Assembly (NCBI GenBank): GCA_016177165.1
Contig: JACOVT010000016.1
Location: 1-12,599, forward strand
DNA from: Microcaldota archaeon
Lineage (GTDB): Archaea; B1Sed10-29; JACOVT01
DNA length: 12,599 bases
Direction of reading: 5' to 3'
The position numbers were made by a program, and so were the translations under genes. Shown here one piece after another: positions 12,477 to 12,599 of this stretch. Position 1 is the stretch's first letter. The number at the start of each line of letters is the position of its first letter. Below the pieces are notes generated by a model. It was not told the DNA's origin. It did no database searches and saw only the letters and a program-made list of their open reading frames with translations.

Positions 12477-12501
12477 TTAAGGCAACTAATGCTTACCTTA
12501 A
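12477..12501 (-). other. Intron P1: 5' splice site and internal guide sequence
   Basis: Exon UUAAGGU (12501-12495) pairs over 7 bp with intron GCCUUAA (12483-12477) across an 11-base loop. The exon's last U faces G at 12483, the required U-G wobble that marks the cleavage point between 12495 and 12494. Confidence 0.8.
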
Positions 12502-12599
12502 GAGCCTCAGTGTTAGGCACGCCCTTCTCCAGCGCTTACTCCCCGTGAACGGGGTTTTCACGTTCTGGCAGTGGGCAGGTGTCAGCCCCAGTGCTCAAC

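Larger units (their letters stand above)
11809..12494 (-). mobile_element. Group I self-splicing intron in the 23S rRNA gene
   Basis: A 686-nt insert between ...TTAAGGT and AGCGTAATACC, which rejoin to the conserved GGUAGCGAAAUUCC region (E. coli about position 1931, counted from memory). Group I hallmarks: the 5' exon ends in U and the intron ends in G (11809). Exon UUAAGGU pairs with the internal guide GCCUUAA with a terminal U-G wobble (P1). P4 is UGAUUG with CAAUCA. P7 is GACUAUA with UAUAGUC, inside the classic AAGAUAUAGUCC element. P8 and P9 are GNRA-capped hairpins. A LAGLIDADG gene inside makes it a likely homing element. It is not the archaeal bulge-helix-bulge type of intron. Group I introns in archaeal rRNA genes have been reported, but are less familiar than the bulge-helix-bulge class. 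Confidence 0.9.
10835..12599 (-). rRNA. 23S ribosomal RNA, 3' part, split by a group I intron
   Basis: The minus strand carries domains IV-VI of 23S rRNA. Exon 1 is 12495-12599 (its 5' side continues off the window) and exon 2 runs from 11808 to about 10835; the 3' end is estimated. Landmarks: the sarcin-ricin loop AGTACGAGAGGA (11087-11098, unchanged), CGAGCTGGGTTCAGTACG, the A-loop hairpin (11192-11204) with U2552 and G2553 equivalents kept, GAGAGTTCATATCGAC of helix 89, CGAAGACCCCGTGGAGCTTT of archaeal type, and CTGAAAGCATCTACGC near the end. Helix 69 (12504-12518) and peptidyl-transferase segments (about 11240-11312) differ from the consensus at normally fixed positions while stems stay paired. 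The gene is therefore probably functional but highly derived. The 16S rRNA gene, if linked, lies off the right side. Confidence 0.92.

Noticed and set aside
11809..12494. Archaeal bulge-helix-bulge intron
   Set aside because: Splice borders, the U-G wobble in P1 and the P7/P8 core all fit a group I intron, and no bulge-helix-bulge fold is needed to explain the borders.
10835..12599. 23S rRNA pseudogene
   Set aside because: Conserved positions are changed, but stems checked (helices 69, 71, 89, 92 and the GTACG/GTACGG stem) keep pairing through two-sided changes, and the sarcin-ricin loop is unchanged. A fast-evolving functional gene fits better.
1..12599. CRISPR array, tRNA or 5S rRNA genes
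   Set aside because: No regularly spaced direct repeats were seen, and no tRNA or 5S sequence was recognised in any gap by reading; a covariance search was not possible.

Overview
The window looks archaeal. Most genes have a TATA-like box (TTTATAA, TTTAAAA and similar) centred about 25-33 bases before the start codon, so transcripts are leaderless or nearly so. The 23S rRNA has archaeal-type signature stretches. Zinc-ribbon proteins, GTG starts and tightly packed genes fit the same picture. A small, fast-evolving lineage such as a DPANN archaeon is likely, because the 23S rRNA departs from the consensus at normally near-universal positions; this assignment is an inference.

Layout, left to right. 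Bases 1-55 hold the end of an unidentified gene. Next come a possible 37-residue small gene (103-216) and, on the minus strand, a wrecked Doc/Fic toxin gene (200-447). A flavin-reductase-family gene (504-1061, +) runs tail to tail into a minus-strand pair of zinc-ribbon proteins: a membrane-anchored one (1937-2446) and a soluble one with two zinc-binding ends (1058-1927), probably translationally coupled. A four-helix membrane protein (2496-3020, +) diverges from that pair. The centre is one giant secreted, membrane-anchored protein of 1728 residues (3152-8338, +) that I cannot assign to a family. It converges on an aminoglycoside-phosphotransferase-fold kinase (8335-9444, -).

Right of that, a broken Nudix-like gene (9513-9795, +) converges on an intact Fic-family enzyme (9792-10682, -) that carries its own inhibitory motif. 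The fic promoter lies inside a perfect 14-bp inverted repeat. The right end is the 3' part of a 23S rRNA gene on the minus strand (about 10835 to beyond 12599). It is interrupted by a 686-nt group I self-splicing intron (11809-12494) whose LAGLIDADG homing endonuclease gene overlaps the catalytic core at both ends.

Three points deserve most attention: the group I intron in an archaeal 23S gene, with its P1, P4, P7, P8 and P9 helices readable; the strongly altered helix 69 and peptidyl-transferase segments of that 23S rRNA with helices kept by compensating changes; and the giant surface protein. The window also holds two decayed genes (doc, Nudix-like) and three convergent pairs whose stop codons interlock on the same CTAG tetranucleotide.
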